Virus record (IMG/VR): IMGVR_UViG_3300048997_000492
Coordinates: 1-20,404 of that record
Reading direction: 5' to 3' (one strand)
DNA from: a virus
Length of the DNA: 20,404 bases
In this document: one piece after another, positions 1 to 6,692 of the stretch
Layout of the letters: every line of letters starts with the position of its first letter
Numbering within the stretch: position 1 is the stretch's first letter
Translations under genes and position numbers: made by a program
Notes under the pieces: generated by a model
What the model was told of the DNA's origin: nothing
The model's database searches: none
Seen by the model: only the letters and a program-made list of their open reading frames with translations

Positions 1-14
1 TCACCTAGTGAGCA

Positions 15-168
15 CTAGCGTGACGAGCACTGTGGGAAGTCGGTCTCGAGCCTGCAGGGCGTGTTGTTGCCGTGGCAGCCGGTCGTTGTCGGCTCTATGA
101 TCTCCTGGTCGAGCACGCCGTTCGCGGCGTTGTAGTGGAACGTTGAGGTCCGCGTAATCGTCGAACCA
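15..168 (-). pseudogene. RHS-repeat-like protein fragment
   Basis: On the minus strand one frame reads TSTFHYNAANGVLDQEI followed by EPTTTGCHGNNTPCRLETDF and then a stop at 17-15. The pattern of an aromatic FHYNA strand, VLDQE, then LETDF resembles RHS/YD-repeat proteins, whose repeats run like (L)xTxYxYDxxGNR. The piece has neither a start nor a complete repeat and loses the expected pattern after LETDF. It abuts the broken iscS copy at about base 169 in a different frame. I infer a remnant of a larger RHS gene or a chimeric join. The family call rests on pattern recognition only. Confidence 0.4.
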
Positions 169-459
169 AGTAATGATGTGATTGCCGCGGCGATTGGACG
201 ATCGCGTTACGCCCTGAAGCGCAAGGTTGTTCGCTTCGGTGGCGCCGGACGTGAAGATGATCTCTTGCGGGCGGGCGCCGATAAGAGCGGCGACCTCCGC
301 GCGCGCCTCCTCGACCGCCGCCGCAGCCCGCCGCCCCGCGAAATGCTCAGAATGCGGATTGCCGACGGCATTTGCTTCCAGGAACGGCAACAAGGCATCG
401 CGCACGCGTGGGTCGGTGGGCGTGGTGGCTTGGTTGTCGAGATAAATCGAATCGGACAT
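169..459 (-). pseudogene. iscS: cysteine desulfurase, N-terminal fragment (truncated)
   Basis: Cysteine desulfurases use pyridoxal phosphate to take sulfur from cysteine for iron-sulfur cluster assembly. The fragment begins SIYLDNQATTPTDPRV, the usual N-terminus, and continues through NPHSEHFAGRRA and IFTSGATEANNLALQG, where the conserved GATEANN loop contacts the cofactor. Homology stops after NRRGNHIIT. Family members continue with a TEHxxVL-type segment containing a cofactor-stacking histidine, but here the frame reads WFDDYADL and then unrelated sequence to a stop at base 1. About 97 of roughly 380-400 residues remain, and the catalytic lysine and cysteine regions are absent, so it cannot be functional. 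The ATG at 459 is preceded by AAGGTGGG, a good ribosome-binding site. The GTG at 465 is a less likely start. Confidence 0.8.
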
Positions 460-627
460 TCCCACCTTCTTGGCTAAGAAAAGTGATGATCAAACAGCGC
501 CTCAAACGCAAGTGTTCTTTTTACGTTCTGGTGCTGCCAGCCGCCCTATGAGCCGGCGGCGCGCCGAATCCGCCAAACACGCGCGCTGCTATCCTATCGT
601 AGCCCGCGCTACTAGGCAAATTTCTAA

Positions 628-657
628 TTGACCAATAGCCTTTTTTTCTGATAGATA
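628..657 (+). promoter_or_regulatory. putative sigma70-type promoter for the ATPase gene
   Basis: TTGACC (628-633), an 18-base spacer and TAGATA (652-657) lie in a locally AT-rich stretch just upstream of the GTG start at 685. The segment from about 600 to 670 is the most AT-rich part of this left end. The rest of 470-684 shows no convincing gene. The prediction is by eye. Confidence 0.4.
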
Positions 658-684
658 ATAGCTCTTTTTCCGAGAGCGCCAGAC

Positions 685-1980
685 GTGGAAATCATCCCCC
701 GACATTTGACCGCCAGGGTTCAAGATTCTCTCCGGACGACGCGTGTCGTCAATCTCGTCGGTCCGCGTCAGACGGGAAAGACCACAATGGTCCGCGACAT
801 GGTGGCTGCGAGTCGCTTTCTCGATCTCGACGACGAAAGTCTCCTCGGATCGCTTGCAATGGATCCCTTTGGCCAGCTCAGCACCCTACTGGGTGAAGCC
901 AGCGACTCTGGGCTGCCTATCGTCATCGACGAGGTCCAGCGGTTGCCGCAGATAACGTTGGCGTTGAAGCGAATCGTCGATCGCGATCGCCGACCGGGCC
1001 AATTCGTCCTCACAGGCTCCTCCGACATCTTCACAATGCCGAAGGCGCTGGACACTCTTGCCGGCCGCGTATCCACGTTAACGCTGCGGCCGCTTAGCGC
1101 CGCGGAAATCATGCGGGTGGGACCCTGCGGGTTGCTTGACGCCGTCGGAGATGACCCGGAACTGATTGCAGAGAGATTGCCGGCCCCAGTTCCGTTTCGA
1201 CGCTCCGACGCGATCGACTTGCTTGTGCGCGGCGGCTTTCCCGAGATTCGACCATTGCCGGACCGGGACCGAATGGCCCGCTACGAATCGTATGTTGGCA
1301 GTATCGTGGAGCGTGATGTCGCGCCTGTCGCCGAGGTCCGAAGGCCGGACACCTTGCGTCGTCTGATCAACCAACTGGCCCATCGCACGGGGGAAGAACT
1401 CAACGTCAGCAGTCTGTGCAGCGCCTTGGGCGCGCGCAAGGAAACCGTAACGACCTACCTCGACGTTCTTTCGCGTCTCGGTATCGTGCATCGGCTCGGC
1501 GCTTGGAAGGCCTCCGGCGCACGCAAGGAGGTTCGGTCTCCGAAGTTGCATTTCATGGACACTGGTTGCGCGACCGCACTGCGGGGCGAAGATTCCGCGA
1601 GCTTCGGGTTTGGCGCCGATCCTGTAGCGCTCGGTCACGTCCTGGAGAGTTTTGTTTTCTGCGAGCTCGAAAAGTCTCTTCCGTTTCTCAGCCGACGCTG
1701 GGAGCTCTATCATTGGCGCTTTGCGCCGCGCGAGATTGACATTGTCGCGCAGGCGCCGGGCCGCATCCTCGCGCTGTTCGAGATGAAGGCCTCCACGACG
1801 GTTGCCGCGGACGACTTCCGTCATGTCGACTGGTTTCTCAAGGATGGTCCAGGCAAGTCCTACAAGGGATCGGCCTTCGTCGTTTATCTGGGCGACCAAG
1901 TCCTGTCATTCGGGCCGGGGCGCTTGGCCTTGCCCCTCTCCATGTTCTGGTCGTTTCCGGCCGAGGGGACCAAGGCATGA
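685..1980 (+). CDS. AAA-family ATPase with DUF4143 domain
   Basis: This 431-residue protein has a Walker A motif GPRQTGKTT (residues 26-34), a Walker B motif IVIDEVQ (79-85) and a sensor-like LTGSSD (109-114). This is the AAA_14 arrangement seen in DUF4143 proteins. The C-terminal half carries a winged-helix-like region and then REIDIVAQ...ALFEMKAS, whose D...ExK spacing resembles the PD-(D/E)xK-like fold of this family. Members are widespread in bacteria and archaea and usually lack an assigned role, so ATP hydrolysis is the only safe statement. It starts with GTG at 685 behind a weak GAGAG site. It is followed by a small gene and a serine recombinase on the same strand, so it may travel with that mobile module. 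Full length appears normal. Confidence 0.85.
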   Translation: MEIIPRHLTARVQDSLRTTRVVNLVGPRQTGKTTMVRDMVAASRFLDLDDESLLGSLAMDPFGQLSTLLGEASDSGLPIVIDEVQRLPQITLALKRIVDRDRRPGQFVLTGSSDIFTMPKALDTLAGRVSTLTLRPLSAAEIMRVGPCGLLDAVGDDPELIAERLPAPVPFRRSDAIDLLVRGGFPEIRPLPDRDRMARYESYVGSIVERDVAPVAEVRRPDTLRRLINQLAHRTGEELNVSSLCSALGARKETVTTYLDVLSRLGIVHRLGAWKASGARKEVRSPKLHFMDTGCATALRGEDSASFGFGADPVALGHVLESFVFCELEKSLPFLSRRWELYHWRFAPREIDIVAQAPGRILALFEMKASTTVAADDFRHVDWFLKDGPGKSYKGSAFVVYLGDQVLSFGPGRLALPLSMFWSFPAEGTKA

Positions 1981-2089
1981 GCGCGATCCAGCCCAGGACG
2001 AGACTTGGTCGGCCTGTGCCGCGTCGTGGCGGGCTGTGGCGCAGAGGTCGGCTATTCTGTTTCTCGCCGCGTTGGGCGATGCTGCGCGC

Positions 2090-2338
2090 ATGTCCGGGCA
2101 ACGTTCCCTCCGCCGTGAAGGCTCGTTTGCGCGCGCCAAACTCGGCGTGCTTCCGGACGACCTGTATGTCCAGGGCGAGCCGTGGCCGCGCGCCGGGCGG
2201 CCGTTCCGGCACGACCCTTCCAAGTGGACCGTCACCGACGACTGGCCGGACCACGTCCCGGTCAATCCCGCCGAGATTGCGGTCTTCGAAGCGTGGTTCG
2301 CTGATCTGCTCGACGAATTGTTGGGGCAGCGCGAATGA
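2090..2338 (+). CDS. small hypothetical protein upstream of serine recombinase
   Basis: The frame reads as a compact 82-residue protein beginning MSGQRSLRREGSFARA, with tryptophan- and proline-rich middle sequence (KWTVTDDWPDHVPVNP) and an acidic helical end, FEAWFADLLDELLGQRE. It ends 18 bases before the recombinase start, which suggests co-transcription. I do not recognise a family. The start is uncertain: ATG at 2090 has no strong ribosome-binding site, and the frame stays open upstream with a GTG at 2036. A competing frame opening at ATG 1977 overlaps the ATPase stop but has an arginine/serine-rich, non-protein-like composition. A role accessory to the recombinase is inferred from position only. 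Confidence 0.5.
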   Translation: MSGQRSLRREGSFARAKLGVLPDDLYVQGEPWPRAGRPFRHDPSKWTVTDDWPDHVPVNPAEIAVFEAWFADLLDELLGQRE

Positions 2339-2356
2339 CTTGAGGAGACATCTGCC

Positions 2357-4006
2357 ATGACCGTGCCGTTGCGCGCCGCCCTTTACCTGCGCGTCTCGAC
2401 GGCGCGGCAGGCCGAACATGATGTCTCTATTCCCGACCAACGCCGGCAAGGCGAAGCCTACTGCAAGGCGCGCGGCTATGACCTCGTCGAGACGTATGTC
2501 GAGCCCGGCGCCTCCGCCACGAACGACCGCCGCCCCGAGTTCCAGCGGATGATCGAAGCCGGTACGAGCAAGCCTGCGTCCTTCAACCTTGTTGTCGTCC
2601 ACAGCTTCTCGCGCTTCTTCCGCGACCATTTCGAACTCGAATTCTATGTCCGGAAACTCGCGAAGAACGGGGTGAAGCTGGTCTCGATCACCCAGGAAAT
2701 GGGTGACGACCCGATGCACGTCATGATGCGGCAGATCATGGCGCTGTTCGATGAATATCAGTCCAAGGAGAATGCCAAGCACGTCCTTCGGGCCTTGAAG
2801 GAGAACGCCCGCCAAGGCTTCTGGAACGGATCTCTGCCGCCGATCGGCTATCGCGTCGTGGCGGCAGAACAGCGCGGCGCCAAGGTGAAGAAGAAGCTTG
2901 AAATCGACCCGCTCCACGCCGACACCGTGCGCCTGATCTATCGACTTGCGCTCGAAGGCAACGGCGCCTCGGGACCGATGGGCGTGAAAAACATCGTCAC
3001 ATGGCTCAACGGCCAGCGCATTTTCACTCACGACGGCGGGCGTTGGGGCATCGGACAGGTCCATCGCGTCCTGACGCGGACCACCTACATCGGTCGCCAT
3101 GAATTCAACAAGCGGGCGAAGACGAAGGAATTGAAGCCGGTCAGCGAAATCGTTGCCGTCGAGGTGCCGCCTCTGATCGATCAGGCGACGTTTGATGCGG
3201 TGCAGGCGCATCTGCGCTCGCGTAATCCGAAGGTAACGCCCGCTCGCGTCGTAAGTGGTCCGACACTGCTGACGGGAATCTGCTTTTGCGCCCGCTGCGG
3301 CGGCGCCATGACGCTCAGGACCGGCAAGAGCAACCGCTACCGGTACTACACCTGCTCGATCAAAGCCCGACAGGGTGAGACAGGATGTACCGGCCGGTCC
3401 ATCCCCATGGCGAGGCTGGACAGCCTTGTTGCGGAGCATATTGCCGATCGGCTGCTCCAGCCGGCCCGGCTGGAAGAGATATTGGCGGTCGTTTTGGATC
3501 ACCGCCAAGAGCGCGCCGAGCGGAGGCGCGAGAATATTGGCGAACTCAACAGACGTGCCGCCGAAACGGAGCTGCGCCTGAAGAGGCTGTACGATGCCAT
3601 CGAATCCGGTGTCGCCGACCTGGAGGATCCCGCGCTGAAGGAGCGGATCGCCGGTCTGAAGGCCATCCGGGATCAGGCGAAAGCCGATGCCGAGCGCGCC
3701 CAGGCCGCGCTGGAAGGCGTCGGCCAGGAGGCGATCACGCCGGCAATGGTCAGGAAGCTCGCCGCTGTTGCCCGCGATCGTATGACGATCGAAGGGGGCG
3801 GTTACCGGCGGGATCACCTGCGGGCGCTTGCCCAGCGGGTCGAGGTCGGTGACCGCGAGGTCCGCATCATGGGGTCGAAAGCCGACCTTCTACGGACCCT
3901 GACCGCCGCCGCCGGCGTAAAATCGGCGGCCGGCGGCGTTCGCAGTTCTGTTCTGAGTTGGCGGATGGGGTGTCCGTTCGGTCGGGCTGCTAAATCAAGT
4001 GGTTAG
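2357..4006 (+). CDS. large serine recombinase / integrase
   Basis: Large serine recombinases cut and rejoin DNA at attachment sites through a covalent phosphoserine link. The 549-residue protein starts with the resolvase domain: ALYLRVSTARQ places the catalytic serine at residue 14 and its partner arginine at 12, with the further arginine-bearing segment VVHSFSRFFRD. A Recombinase domain follows, then a zinc-ribbon segment (CFCARCGG...YYTCS...GETGC, about residues 309-345). After that comes an arginine/glutamate-rich predicted coiled coil (about 375-455), as in integrase-type members. ATG 2357 is preceded by GAGGAG. No tyrosine integrase is present, so this is the best candidate for integrating the phage to its right, although it could belong to a separate element. 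The last ~20 residues look atypical. Confidence 0.93.
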   Translation: MTVPLRAALYLRVSTARQAEHDVSIPDQRRQGEAYCKARGYDLVETYVEPGASATNDRRPEFQRMIEAGTSKPASFNLVVVHSFSRFFRDHFELEFYVRKLAKNGVKLVSITQEMGDDPMHVMMRQIMALFDEYQSKENAKHVLRALKENARQGFWNGSLPPIGYRVVAAEQRGAKVKKKLEIDPLHADTVRLIYRLALEGNGASGPMGVKNIVTWLNGQRIFTHDGGRWGIGQVHRVLTRTTYIGRHEFNKRAKTKELKPVSEIVAVEVPPLIDQATFDAVQAHLRSRNPKVTPARVVSGPTLLTGICFCARCGGAMTLRTGKSNRYRYYTCSIKARQGETGCTGRSIPMARLDSLVAEHIADRLLQPARLEEILAVVLDHRQERAERRRENIGELNRRAAETELRLKRLYDAIESGVADLEDPALKERIAGLKAIRDQAKADAERAQAALEGVGQEAITPAMVRKLAAVARDRMTIEGGGYRRDHLRALAQRVEVGDREVRIMGSKADLLRTLTAAAGVKSAAGGVRSSVLSWRMGCPFGRAAKSSG

Positions 4007-4097
4007 CGGCGGTTGGCGGATTGATCCCACAAAACATCCTACAGGGCTGGCTAGGGCATTGATGCTGCGGGTGTTTTCGTGATGGATCGATCCGGGT

Positions 4098-4191
4098 CTT
4101 CCTCGGCCGGGGTGACCGTTCGCCGGCTGCTCAGCGTTCCAGGATGGGAACACCGGCGAACGGCGCCTGCTTAGCAGGCCGGCCGAGGAAG
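4098..4191. other. three-stem self-complementary element between convergent genes
   Basis: Three perfect or near-perfect stems nest here. An outer 13-bp stem pairs 4098-4110 (CTTCCTCGGCCGG) with 4179-4191. A second 11-bp stem pairs 4116-4126 (CCGTTCGCCGG) with 4153-4163, with an inner GTTCC/GGAAC pair at 4136-4140 and 4147-4151. A third, GCCTGC-TTA-GCAGGC hairpin lies at 4165-4179 and shares its last base with the outer stem. The element sits two bases past the minus-strand stop codon at 4194 and 91 bases after the recombinase. No U-tract follows on either strand, so it is not a textbook intrinsic terminator. It could be a bidirectional transcription barrier, a structured RNA, or part of an attachment site. 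Confidence 0.6.
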
Positions 4192-4193
4192 CT

Positions 4194-4388
4194 CTAGGTG
4201 GCTGACCGCTCGCCGTTGGCGACCCGGTCGAGGTGCCCCGCGATGGCGTGTTGCGCGACGCAGGCAATTTCGCTCATCGCCAGCACCAGCTGGGGATCGT
4301 GCCGGGCGGCAGGTGGAAACGGATGCGGCGACAGCGCGATGACCTTGATCGCGTTGAGGAGGGTCAGCAGTCCGATGTCATCGATCAT
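4194..4388 (-). CDS. small hypothetical protein, last gene of minus-strand cassette
   Basis: This 64-residue protein begins MIDDIGLLTLLNAIKVIALS and contains a proline-rich loop (PHPFPPAARHDPQ) and then a helix, LVLAMSEIACVAQHAIAGHLDRV. It looks helical and moderately hydrophobic but has no clear membrane segment. The ATG at 4388 lies inside the end of the upstream gene, an 11-base overlap typical of a compact phage operon. Its stop at 4196-4194 directly abuts the structured element. I do not recognise a family. Base composition matches the phage-like region to the right. Confidence 0.6.
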   Translation of the reverse strand: MIDDIGLLTLLNAIKVIALSPHPFPPAARHDPQLVLAMSEIACVAQHAIAGHLDRVANGERSAT

Positions 4389-4623
4389 GATGAGGCTCCC
4401 GCTTCCAGCCGCGCAGCGCGTGGGCGATCTCGGCGCGCACTTCGGCCTCGGTGGCGATCGTGATCCGCTGGTTGTGGTGCCGGCCCTTGAGGAGCTTCTG
4501 GCCGCGCGCCTTCTCGGCGTCGTCGGCGACGACGATGCGGATCGGCATCGTGCCGTTCGACATCCGGCAATCGTAGAGGATGCGTTCGAGCAGCTTGTCG
4601 ACGGCGGCCGATTTCTCAGGCAT
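4378..4623 (-). CDS. small hypothetical protein
   Basis: This 81-residue protein begins MPEKSAAVDKLLERILYDCRM. It is followed by a beta-like stretch MPIRIVVADDAEKARGQKLL and a C-terminal helix, EAEVRAEIAHALRGWKRE. It is charged and soluble, with no recognised domain. ATG 4623 was chosen over an upstream in-frame ATG at 4683, because the upstream extension reads as arginine-rich out-of-frame sequence inside the previous gene. It lies nine bases downstream of that gene's stop. Confidence 0.6.
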   Translation of the reverse strand: MPEKSAAVDKLLERILYDCRMSNGTMPIRIVVADDAEKARGQKLLKGRHHNQRITIATEAEVRAEIAHALRGWKREPHHDR

Positions 4624-4631
4624 CGCCACGC

Positions 4632-4904
4632 CTAGGCCTTTCCGGAGCGTTCGTGTTCGGGCGCGGTCGTCGGAGCGTTCCATGTCGGTTGAATTCCGGT
4701 GATACCTTTAATGATCGCGCCGACAGCGCCGGTCATCAGCTCCATGAACCGCTGTTTGCAGGCGCGATCGTTGGCGATGCTCATCCTGAGAGAACCGAGC
4801 AGGATCGCTCCCTCCATCGTGCCCTGCTCGGCGTAATAGGCATTCCAGAACTCGCCTTCCTCGCGCAGCGCCAGTCGGCCGATCGCCCGCGGTGGCGCCG
4901 TCAC
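4632..4904 (-). CDS. small hypothetical protein
   Basis: The 90-residue frame reads ALREEGEFWNAYYAEQGTM, then EGAILLGSLRMSIANDRACK and FMELMTGAVGAIIKGITGI. This looks like a real helical protein with two moderately hydrophobic helices. A longer frame reaches 5090, but its extension overlaps the upstream gene and is arginine-rich. The GTG at 4904 overlaps the upstream TGA in a four-base GTGA junction, the same coupling used elsewhere in this phage, so I chose it. No family was recognised. Confidence 0.6.
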   Translation of the reverse strand: MTAPPRAIGRLALREEGEFWNAYYAEQGTMEGAILLGSLRMSIANDRACKQRFMELMTGAVGAIIKGITGIQPTWNAPTTAPEHERSGKA

Positions 4905-5158
4905 GGCAACTCTTCCAGGGTTGCCGTGCTCGCGAAGCACACCAGGCGAACCGCACAGCCGCTGCGCCGCACCTCCTCGGCATAGGGACGCAGCGCTGCG
5001 ATGCGCGCCATGTCGGCGCCGACCAGCGGCATCGCCAGCCAGCCTATCGTGGCGGCGGCGACACCTTCGCTGCCGTCTGGTTGGGTGCACACCCAGGCGT
5101 AGACCCGCTCGATCTTCTGTCCGGGGCGCAACGGCGTGAGCACGCTCATGTCAGGCAT
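4901..5158 (-). CDS. small hypothetical protein
   Basis: This 85-residue protein begins MPDMSVLTPLRPGQKIERVYAWVCTQ and continues with a beta-rich stretch and a C-terminal RRSGCAVRLVCFASTATLEEL. The strands and short helix suggest a small alpha/beta fold, but I do not recognise the family. ATG 5158 lies inside the last codons of the upstream gene (8-base overlap). The 3' end overlaps the next gene by four bases. Confidence 0.6.
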   Translation of the reverse strand: MPDMSVLTPLRPGQKIERVYAWVCTQPDGSEGVAAATIGWLAMPLVGADMARIAALRPYAEEVRRSGCAVRLVCFASTATLEELP

Positions 5159-5378
5159 CGTGCCGGCGGCGCGCGGGGCGCGTGGTCAGGTTGATGCCTT
5201 CGAGATGGGCCTGGAGACAGACCGGGTAGTCCGACGGGCTGAGCCGGCTCAGCGAGAAGCTGAAGCCGGCGCCGAGGATCGCGCAGATTTCGCGATGGGC
5301 GAAACCCCGCGCCTCGAGCCGATCGTGGATTTGCTGCGCCTCGACCAACAGGCGCTTGAGGTCGGGGGGATCGAACAT
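5151..5378 (-). CDS. small hypothetical protein, first gene of minus-strand cassette
   Basis: This 75-residue protein begins MFDPPDLKRLLVEAQQIHDRLEARGFAHREICAIL. A long N-terminal helix is followed by a serine-rich segment (GAGFSFSLSRLSPSDYPVCL) and a basic tail. It is the first gene of a five-gene overlapping cluster reading left. Its promoter must lie in 5379-5520, where a TATATG hexamer (minus strand, 5424-5419) could serve as a -10 box beside the parS-like palindrome. No homologous family was recognised. Confidence 0.6.
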   Translation of the reverse strand: MFDPPDLKRLLVEAQQIHDRLEARGFAHREICAILGAGFSFSLSRLSPSDYPVCLQAHLEGINLTTRPARRRHDA

Positions 5379-5402
5379 TGCCGGGCTGCTCCGTGAGGGC
5401 GA

Positions 5403-5418
5403 TGTTTCACGTGAAACG
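5403..5418. promoter_or_regulatory. parS-like palindrome (candidate ParB or repressor site)
   Basis: TGTTTCACGTGAAACG matches the widely conserved chromosomal parS consensus TGTTTCACGTGAAACA at 15 of 16 positions. Bases 5404-5417 form a perfect 14-bp palindrome. It lies in the short divergent region between a minus-strand gene start (5378) and a plus-strand gene start (5521). It also overlaps a weak plus-strand promoter candidate (TTTCAC at 5405-5410, TAATCC at 5429-5434). No ParB gene is visible, so binding by host ParB is an inference. A phage regulator operator is the alternative. Confidence 0.55.
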
Positions 5419-5520
5419 CATATAGAGGTAATCCGGCACGCAAATTACTCCCAGCAGGGGTTAGCGGGCAAGCGGCGAATTGTGCAACGCTCGCGCGCGA
5501 GCGATCGGGAGAAGTCGCGG

Positions 5521-5796
5521 ATGGACGAGGGGGAGCGGTGGCCCAATCTGCGCGCCGCCGAGGAGGAGATCAGCCGCGAGAACGGCAGCGACGCGGGGCG
5601 CTGGCTGACCGCCGGCCTCGCCGCCGGCGGCGTCGTGCTGGCGTTCATCAACGAAACCGCGCTCGCCGGCGCGGTGCTGGCGCTGATCGCGGTCGTCAGC
5701 CTCGGGACGATCTACCAGCAGCGGCGCCGGCTGCGCCGCGCGTTCGACGAGGATCGGCGCGCCGGCGGGCACGCCACGGACGATGATCCGGGCTAG
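5521..5796 (+). CDS. small membrane protein, two predicted transmembrane segments
   Basis: The 91-residue protein has a charged N-terminus (MDEGERWPNLRAAEEEIS) and two hydrophobic segments, roughly residues 28-43 (LTAGLAAGGVVLAFI) and 47-63 (LAGAVLALIAVVSLGTI). It ends with an arginine-rich, acidic tail (QQRRRLRRAFDED). It probably sits in the inner membrane with its positive tail in the cytoplasm. ATG 5521 has GGGAGA upstream. The 3' end overlaps the convergent repressor gene by four bases, and both stop codons come from one CTAG tetramer. A superinfection-exclusion or lysogeny-accessory role is conceivable from position, but no family was recognised. Confidence 0.6.
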   Translation: MDEGERWPNLRAAEEEISRENGSDAGRWLTAGLAAGGVVLAFINETALAGAVLALIAVVSLGTIYQQRRRLRRAFDEDRRAGGHATDDDPG

Positions 5797-6617
5797 CCGG
5801 TGACCAGCTCGACGATGCCGATGATGACGGCCTGGTCCTCGGAACGGGCGCGGTATTCGATCGTCGGTTTTTGCGGGATGAACGACAAGGTGCGCTCGCT
5901 GAGGCCGCGCAGCCGGCGCGAACCCTCCTGGATCGTCGGATTGTGCGGAATGCGCCGGTTGGTGCTGACCGTCGACAACGTGATGTCGCCCATCTGGTTC
6001 TGATCGACAAAGCCGAACAGCACCTCGCGCGTGATCCCGTCGCCGCCGAGCTCGCCGTCGAGAAAGCGCACCAGGATGCGCTGCAAGCGCGGCAGCACGG
6101 TAGGCTCCGCCGGATCGATCGGCCGGACGAAGATCATCGCTCCCTTGCGGAAGAGCTTGTCGGCGCTGTCGTCGTCGAGCTCGGCGACAAAGCATTCCTC
6201 GGGTTTGGCGAGCGGCTTTGGCGCGCCCTCGTATTCGTCGCCGGCGAGGTCGAAATTATCGCGCCGGCCTTCGCGTTCCTGGGCCGCGACGATCAGCTTG
6301 ATCGGCAGCGCCATGCCGGTCGCGCGCTTGAACAACTCATTGAACGGAACGCCGAGATGCGGCGCGATCTGCCGCGCGCGCTTTTCGCCGAGCGGCCGAT
6401 CGCCGCGTTCGAGAGCCCCATAATAGCTGTTGCTGATGCCGACCAGGCGGGCGAACTGGCGCTGGGTCAGCTGCGTCCGGCTCTCGCGCAGCTCCTTCAG
6501 GCGGTTTTCGTAGGACCGCTGTCTGCCCGGCTCGGCCTTGCGTCCGGACTGTTTGCGCGCCGGCGCGGTGCGGTCCGCGGGCGGCAGTTTCCGGGCGATT
6601 TGCGCGATCCGAGCCAT
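5793..6617 (-). CDS. CI-like phage repressor, HTH plus S24-like C-terminal domain
   Basis: This 274-residue protein has an HTH_3/XRE-like domain at about residues 40-95 (RLKELRESR...LTQRQFARLVGISNSYYGALERGDR). The C-terminal domain resembles LexA/CI (S24) proteins: ECFVAELDDDSADKLFRKGAMIFV aligns with the usual xDDSM-type serine segment (serine 151). In the place where a catalytic lysine is expected the sequence reads GITREVLFG, with arginine. It faces away from a small Cro-like gene, the classic arrangement of a lysogeny switch. ATG 6617 was chosen because the longer frame to 6692 would begin upstream of the predicted promoter. No strong ribosome-binding site precedes it. Confidence 0.8.
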   Translation of the reverse strand: MARIAQIARKLPPADRTAPARKQSGRKAEPGRQRSYENRLKELRESRTQLTQRQFARLVGISNSYYGALERGDRPLGEKRARQIAPHLGVPFNELFKRATGMALPIKLIVAAQEREGRRDNFDLAGDEYEGAPKPLAKPEECFVAELDDDSADKLFRKGAMIFVRPIDPAEPTVLPRLQRILVRFLDGELGGDGITREVLFGFVDQNQMGDITLSTVSTNRRIPHNPTIQEGSRRLRGLSERTLSFIPQKPTIEYRARSEDQAVIIGIVELVTG

Positions 6618-6664
6618 GCCCGGAAATATGACCGCGCCGGCAACTCGCGGATTTGCTCGCGGGG

Positions 6665-6692
6665 CATATAACACCCTTGCACATTCGCTCAA
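6665..6692 (-). promoter_or_regulatory. putative repressor promoter (leftward)
   Basis: On the minus strand, TTGAGC (6692-6687), a 16-base spacer and TATATG (6670-6665) form a plausible sigma70 promoter about 48 bases upstream of the repressor ATG. It overlaps the rightward promoter, as expected for mutually exclusive lysogeny-switch promoters. Confidence 0.45.

Noticed and set aside
1977-2360. Frame starting with ATG overlapping the ATPase stop (127 codons)
   Set aside because: Its composition (runs of R, S, P) is that of an out-of-frame reading. The frame ending at 2338 has normal protein character, including WTVTDDWPDHVPVNP.
1838-3817. Long minus-strand open frame of 659 codons
   Set aside because: It is antisense to the recombinase and ATPase, whose motifs are clear. 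The translated sequence has no domain pattern and is a by-product of GC-rich codon bias.
4098-4191. Interpretation of the structured element as a tRNA or tmRNA
   Set aside because: No T-loop GGTTCGAATCC-type sequence, no anticodon arm geometry and no CCA-proximal acceptor pattern are visible.
4620-5090. Longer 152-codon reading of the third minus-strand cassette gene
   Set aside because: The first 60 codons overlap the upstream gene in another frame and are arginine-rich. GTG at 4904 gives a tidy four-base junction.
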